Below are positions 7,201-7,670 of a DNA stretch of 7,670 bases, piece by piece. Source of the DNA: CAZOGW01 sp964579415. Lineage in GTDB: Bacteria > Actinomycetota > Acidimicrobiia > Spongiisociales > UBA5794. Below the pieces are notes generated by a model that saw only the letters and a program-made list of their open reading frames with translations, did not search any database and was not told where the DNA came from. The stretch is from positions 1 through 7,670 of the forward strand of contig CAZOGW010000139.1 in the NCBI GenBank assembly GCA_964579415.1, read 5' to 3'. Position 1 is the stretch's first letter, and each line of letters starts with the position of its first letter. Position numbers and translations under genes: made by a program.

Positions 7201-7670
7201 CGCTCGCAGCAGGTCCCGGGCCATGCCACAACGCGGCGCCGCCGGAGCCGGCGAGACCTCCCCGGCCGCGGGAACCCTGCCCTCCGTGGGACGAGCGGAA
7301 CGATCCGCCGCCCGCCACCTGCCGCGGCACACGCCCACCATCACACCGCTCCCGGCAGCGGGGATCGGGCGGCACCTGGTGGCAGGAAGCATCGGTCAGC
7401 TATCGACCCCCGTCGCCACCTCACCGACCGTCGAGCTCGCCGAGCCGCCCGGCTCGCAGGCCCGCCGCGCCGTCCCCGCCTCACCGCCCTCCCCGCCAAT
7501 GGCGGTGCCGGCCGTGCCCGGAACACTGGCGGCGGCATCACTCGCCGGGGCGTCGGCGGTGCGGCGCCTCTCCGAGTCCCACGCCGCGTCGCCGCGGCGA
7601 GGCATGGCTGCGGCGAGCCATCCGGTACGGCGCCGCCTCGACCCGGCACGGCGGGCGCCCGGTGTTCCCG
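4232..7670 (+). CDS. Long disordered Ala/Pro/Arg-rich protein, partial (3' end outside window)
   Basis: One reading frame runs without a stop from the ATG at 4232 to the window edge, giving at least 1,146 residues. I do not recognise the family. GGAG (4218-4221) lies ten bases before the ATG, and the start overlaps tube 2 by 20 bases, as the other operon genes do. The N-terminal part (about 1-115) is the least repetitive and has three of the four tryptophans. The rest is dominated by Ala, Pro, Arg, Gly, Ser and Thr; I see no cysteine, one tyrosine and few acidic residues, so the protein is basic and probably disordered, with short Ala-rich helices such as LLGPLAAAAAQAAIARD (about 458-474). 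A GSAGSG-type tract spans 563-646. Short (V/I)-(R/Q)-R-(S/A) motifs recur throughout. No signal peptide, membrane segment or enzyme motif is visible. A tape-measure-like, scaffold or cargo-binding role is possible from position, but none is shown. Shadow frames on both strands arise from the high GC. Confidence 0.82.
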   Translation, partial: MASGPPDPAPWRDAKPLPRSGGLAARAARHKGFAGSGATRIELRSLPGRTGRRRLPQAIRRDTAGGSGADDAEVAPPEAIRLGAWRLLNRSPEPEAPTQSWAEITHRPPRRRATAAANGDNPASNGRVPPAAPLAGGRVQRSKAAGRPAAVPAPPPQAGIVAAHGAVPAASRHPGTTIRRGIAAAAPARRAGSREVSPATVATPSRHGSPTAAVGAGQRSPAARTVPVAASPVGSVVRRMPLVSAARAARTAGAPGITIPPGSAAAARVTAAGAVAPPAGARRPAAEAAPVGERLRSNPERSPRPATPSRQVVSPAADEDAKPVRRASAPVGVPAPAPSAGTPAPHPHRDVPVPQPPEAAPDARRRARRTSLTAGTIPRGADPTPRAFAPQASGPGTAAVLARHWAQRAVKAGRESGTARRGAGSVVTPAGARGGHEPPRAAMRSTGVAPAPTATPGLLGPLAAAAAQAAIARDAGAPPAPAQRAAAGKNRGTTSSGGVDRVRRSSSAGAGETRRSAATTAPSTSLPPAVEARRSTVPPVAKPAAGSGSGQAQRASDPKRTTGSAGPGKSTGSAGSGESASAGPAKPTSAGSIKASGSAGSGGAVSAGSGRSAPSAGSGKSASAGPGQASGSTGSGRAGGSADPGGAAPATPDMTASAGGDQPFATPPPGTVGRRGALTAGPGALARAMASASAVPPGTVRRSTAEVPGLRSPAVPIRQLPAAVQVRRQQAETTSAGAAAHGQVAPRRALTRVSPAGRGATASAPSSPTHSSAGGASAAGAPTTGTGPAGARARHGAADPNMAGTASHPAAAEIRRRASTQNATVAAPAPGTPLPAARVAARAGIADAVSVRRSYAVIPAAQDPEPGHVPPGRTTTRQRSEPERAQAPTATAVVPAGPAGAAVHRAIATHLVRRPAGVPGSLRPGARATVAPPAGTPVHAAPQATPGTAQGHRDPGGPTAARIGTSRAGSRRVLRKVTRLEHLAAAAVPAARSRSRAMPQRGAAGAGETSPAAGTLPSVGRAERSAARHLPRHTPTITPLPAAGIGRHLVAGSIGQLSTPVATSPTVELAEPPGSQARRAVPASPPSPPMAVPAVPGTLAAASLAGASAVRRLSESHAASPRRGMAAASHPVRRRLDPARRAPGVP
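5918..6169 (+). repeat. Degenerate GSAGSGxSA repeat tract within the long protein
   Basis: About ten imperfect 24-27 base units, each coding for an 8-9 residue motif such as GSAGPGKST, GSAGSGESA, SAGPAKPT, SAGSGRSAP, SAGPGQAS and GSTGSGRAG. They make up residues 563-646 of the long frame. Units differ at many bases but preserve the reading frame and the Gly/Ser/Ala pattern, with a Lys, Arg, Gln or Glu often in the same place. This looks like a flexible linker that grew by unequal exchange and divides the protein into two halves of similar composition. Read on the opposite strand the same tract gives PAEP-type repeats, which explains a long spurious antisense frame. Confidence 0.75.

Overview
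The window is the start of an extracellular contractile injection system (eCIS, a phage-tail-like particle of the Afp/PVC/Streptomyces-CIS kind) from a high-GC bacterium, most likely an actinobacterium. The evidence for the host is the very high GC content, strong G/C preference at third codon positions, GTG and TTG starts, and a sheath / tube / assembly protein / short DUF6760-like protein / second tube order that matches actinobacterial eCIS loci. I cannot name the genus.

Layout. On the minus strand, 1-678 encodes a stand-alone eCIS-core (DUF4157) protein with an HELTH motif. A 206-bp divergent intergenic region follows (679-884), with a candidate promoter for the DUF4157 gene and a cluster of TGCCCC hexamers. 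On the plus strand a compact operon begins: a degenerate, receiver-only response-regulator-like protein (885-1211), the tail sheath (1234-2760), a first tail tube protein (2822-3271), a tail assembly protein (3268-3636), a 57-residue DUF6760-like protein (3633-3806), a second tube protein (3799-4251), and a very long reading frame that starts at 4232 and is still open at the window end (at least 1,146 codons). From 3268 onward every gene overlaps the one before it, which suggests translational coupling.

The sheath contracts around a tube built from the two gp19-type tube proteins. The assembly protein and the DUF6760-like protein sit where phages carry their tail assembly chaperones. LysM, spike, baseplate and ATPase genes expected of an eCIS are not in this window and presumably lie downstream.

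Two observations stand out. First, the assembly protein gene carries, 40 bases before its stop, a heptamer C CCT TTA in exactly the X XXY YYZ phase needed for -1 frameshifting. The -1 frame is open from there through the whole DUF6760-like gene, joining the two by a glycine-rich linker, which is the layout of the phage G/GT tail chaperone system. Second, the last 3.4 kb looks like noise in a conventional ORF search but is one uninterrupted plus-strand frame encoding a basic, disordered Ala/Pro/Arg/Gly/Ser/Thr-rich protein. It has a GSAGSG-type repeat tract and many scattered (V/I)-(R/Q)-R-(S/A) motifs that resemble motifs in the DUF4157 protein.
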